From Bifidobacteriaceae bacterium (lineage in GTDB: Bacteria; Actinomycetota; Actinomycetes; Actinomycetales; Bifidobacteriaceae): a DNA stretch of 64,000 bases. Location of the stretch: positions 124,001 to 188,000 of the forward strand of contig JALCQC010000001.1 of assembly GCA_022650895.1 (NCBI GenBank), written 5' to 3'. Under the pieces are notes generated by a model, which worked only from the letters and a program-made list of their open reading frames with translations, did not search any database and had not been told where the DNA came from. Below are positions 62,128 to 64,000 of the stretch, piece after piece (position 1 is the first letter of the stretch; each line of letters opens with the position of its first letter). The position numbers and the translations under genes are program-made.

Positions 62128-63704
62128 CGCAAGCTCAAAATTCCACAGGTTCCACAGAACCGAAACCGTCCCCGGCGAAGGAGACCGCCAAGCATGGCGC
62201 CCGTCATCACGGCCATGGTGCTTTGTGGGTTGCTTCCATTGTGAGCGGTCTTGCCGTTGTTGCGGTGGCGGCCGCCAGCTTTGTCGCCTCTCCCGCCATT
62301 CCTCTCGTCGATACCGCAGGAAGGGGCGTGGGCGCATCGTCGCAACAGGTGAGCCAAACACTTTTGACGGGTTATTGCCCTGCACAACTGGGGTTGCAGG
62401 ATCAGGAATCATATGGCGACGCCGAATTCTCCGTTTCGCAAGGAAACCTCGCCTCCGCAGTTCGTTACTCCGCAATTGGGTCCGTGTATGGGCTCTCGGT
62501 CAGTGGGCTTGCCGGCAAGGAGACAAAGGATCTCACGACTGGCAGCGACATTCTGACGAGTGGGGGTGTGAGCGCCGAAAGCTCATCCCTGATGAGCGCC
62601 ACCCTTCTGGGAGCGGAGGATGGGACGGGTAGCACCGGAACCGTCGCCTCGTGGGCCAGCCAAGGTGATATCCAGGGACTTGCCGCGACCTCGTGCGTGG
62701 ACTCCTCCCTCACCTCCTCCTTCCTCGTCCCCTCCCCGGAAACAGGAAGAACCAACACCCTCGTCGTTGCAAACTCCTCGAACAAGCCCACCACTGTGAA
62801 TGTCCGGTTCTGGGGAACGGATTCCAACAAGGAAATCGCCGCTTCGACGGGATCGGCGCTGGCACTCGGAGCGCATTCCGAGAAGACCCTCAATCTCAGT
62901 GCTGCCGCCTCTGGGAAGAAAGGCGTCTATATCACCGTCTCCAGCACCGTGGTGCCGGTGTATTCCGTGGTGAAATCCAGTGCGGCGAGCGGACTGACCT
63001 CCAAGGGAGTCGAATATCTTCGCCCAGTCGACTCCACGAAGGGGGATACGGCGCTTGTCGGCTTCAGCACGAAGCAGGCGGTGACTTTGCGGGCATTCTC
63101 CGGTACTGACCAGGAGATATCTGCCTCATGGATGAATGGCGATGGTGTTCAGCAGACGAAGACGGTTTCGTTGTCGGCACATCAGGTGGCAGTCGCTGAC
63201 CTCGGTGAAGTGCCGGACGGTGCGACGGCGTTGCAGGTGACGTCTGCGGATCCTGTGTACGTGTCTGCCGAGGCGACGGTTTCTCTGGACGGCCAATCCG
63301 ATTTTGCATTCGTCCAGCCCACGCCTTCAGTAACGCGTAGTGCCGCCGCACTACCTGATGGAGTTTCCGGAACGCTCATTTTCGCCAATACGGGAGATCA
63401 CGACGCGTCCGTCTCCATTGAGGGATTCGACGCCCAAGGCGCCTCGCTCGGTGAGCATAAGATCACGGTGAATTCCCGGAGTTCTCGCACCATGGCGTCA
63501 AAGGATCTCGGCAAGGAGGCGAAGACGGTGACGGTTACCCATGACGGTAGTTCTGTGGAGGCGGTGACTTGGGGAGTTCAGCTCAGCGTCGATTCCCTCA
63601 GCAAGGCCAAGGTTGCGGAAGCGTCTGTTGTCGGGGCGACGAGTCTGATGCCGAGGAAAACGACGGTCATCGCCGAGCGCTCCCTTCTGGCGTCGGTGGA
63701 GTGA
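62124..63704 (+). CDS. DUF5719 family membrane-anchored protein
   Basis: A 526-residue protein of unknown function. One N-terminal membrane helix (about 33-55) anchors a long extracytoplasmic beta-rich region with repeated segments such as VYVSAEATVSL and GTLIFANTGDHDASVSI. Most of the chain is Ser/Thr/Val/Ala-rich. The ATG overlaps the glycosyltransferase stop by four bases (ATGA) behind AGGAGGA, so both are coupled. The neighbour order whiB-GT2-DUF5719-metallopeptidase-like recurs in actinobacteria, suggesting a shared job in envelope glycan assembly. Confidence 0.82.
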   Translation: MTQAQNSTGSTEPKPSPAKETAKHGARHHGHGALWVASIVSGLAVVAVAAASFVASPAIPLVDTAGRGVGASSQQVSQTLLTGYCPAQLGLQDQESYGDAEFSVSQGNLASAVRYSAIGSVYGLSVSGLAGKETKDLTTGSDILTSGGVSAESSSLMSATLLGAEDGTGSTGTVASWASQGDIQGLAATSCVDSSLTSSFLVPSPETGRTNTLVVANSSNKPTTVNVRFWGTDSNKEIAASTGSALALGAHSEKTLNLSAAASGKKGVYITVSSTVVPVYSVVKSSAASGLTSKGVEYLRPVDSTKGDTALVGFSTKQAVTLRAFSGTDQEISASWMNGDGVQQTKTVSLSAHQVAVADLGEVPDGATALQVTSADPVYVSAEATVSLDGQSDFAFVQPTPSVTRSAAALPDGVSGTLIFANTGDHDASVSIEGFDAQGASLGEHKITVNSRSSRTMASKDLGKEAKTVTVTHDGSSVEAVTWGVQLSVDSLSKAKVAEASVVGATSLMPRKTTVIAERSLLASVE

Positions 63705-63745
63705 GAAACAGTCGTTGGCGTAAAGGTCAGTCGATGGAGTAAAAG

Positions 63746-64000
63746 TCACTTTCCCCAATTGGGATCGATGTCGTCGGGGTGTCTTCCGGTCAGTTCGGCG
63801 AGGCGCAGCACGATCTCGTCTCTGATCAGCAACTGAAGATCGAAGTCGTCCTGTGCGATGGATTCCACAGGTCGCCGATAGATGACGATGCGCGCCACCT
63901 GGCCATGTTCTGCGGGAAACGCCCGTGACCGCGTCACCGTTTTCTCCTCCCATGGCAGGGGATCCGACGGCGGCACATCCTCCACCGCGCACTGTACGGA
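63746..64000 (-). CDS. Metallopeptidase-like protein, C-terminal part (cut by window end)
   Basis: Only the last 84 residues are visible; the frame is open to the window edge, so the start lies beyond it. The segment ARIVIYRRPVESIAQ and the ending HPDDIDPNWGK match the C-terminus of a family annotated as metallopeptidase in actinobacteria (Rv3259-type). The HExxH zinc motif of related proteins from other phyla is absent here, where the sequence reads IRDEIVLRLAELTG. Position after DUF5719 agrees with the conserved neighbourhood. Catalytic activity is therefore doubtful. Confidence 0.7.
   Translation of the reverse strand, partial: SVQCAVEDVPPSDPLPWEEKTVTRSRAFPAEHGQVARIVIYRRPVESIAQDDFDLQLLIRDEIVLRLAELTGRHPDDIDPNWGK

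Overview
The window looks like chromosomal DNA of a high-GC Gram-positive bacterium of the family Bifidobacteriaceae (Bifidobacterium or a Scardovia-type relative). Support: two WhiB-type iron-sulfur regulators, a PdtaS-type histidine kinase, DUF501, DUF5719 and UPF0182 proteins, actinobacterial gene orders (UPF0182-pth-mfd-eno-ftsB-like-DUF501-ppx; whiB-GT2-DUF5719-metallopeptidase-like), and many starts without a Shine-Dalgarno sequence. The genus cannot be fixed from this sequence alone. The window is dense, ordinary chromosome: about 49 protein genes, one tRNA, and no phage, IS element, CRISPR array or rRNA.

Layout. 0-9.9 kb: pyridoxal kinase, O-acetylhomoserine sulfhydrylase (metY) with a structured leader, then a MacB/FtsX-type ABC exporter converging on a two-component system whose histidine kinase carries a second, degenerate kinase-like module. 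9.9-18 kb: L-serine dehydratase, PAP2 phosphatase, S33 peptidase, glutamate racemase, YchF and a single-chain ABC ATPase-permease. 18-22.7 kb: a solitary zinc/manganese-binding lipoprotein under a Zur/Fur-like box, and a polar amino acid ABC importer. 22.9-28.5 kb: a compact phosphotransferase locus in which HPr and a LacI regulator are translationally coupled and divergent from Enzyme I, EIIA, EIIB and a UlaA-type EIIC, with a LacI-type operator between them.

28.5-36 kb: L,D-transpeptidase, AzlCD branched-chain amino acid exporter, ClC channel, DEAD-box helicase with a long charged tail, and glutamate dehydrogenase. 36-50 kb: housekeeping block with UPF0182, pth, mfd, eno, FtsB/DivIC-like protein, DUF501, Ppx/GppA, tRNA-Leu(UAA), small membrane proteins, FKBP and GreA. 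50-64 kb: hemolysin III-like protein divergent from a PdtaS-type kinase around a double palindromic operator, then an envelope region: WhiB, an EccC-like FtsK/SpoIIIE ATPase without visible ESX partners, two LytR-CpsA-Psr (LCP) ligases, a WhiB2-like regulator, a very large membrane glycosyltransferase, a coupled DUF5719 protein and the end of a metallopeptidase-like protein cut by the window edge.

The items most worth following are the HPr-LacI coupled PTS locus, the tandem kinase with a His-to-Gln degenerate second module, the orphan EccC-like ATPase, the 8-residue DP-x-TG repeats at the end of one LCP protein, the tandem operator at the hemolysin III/PdtaS junction, and the structured metY leader.
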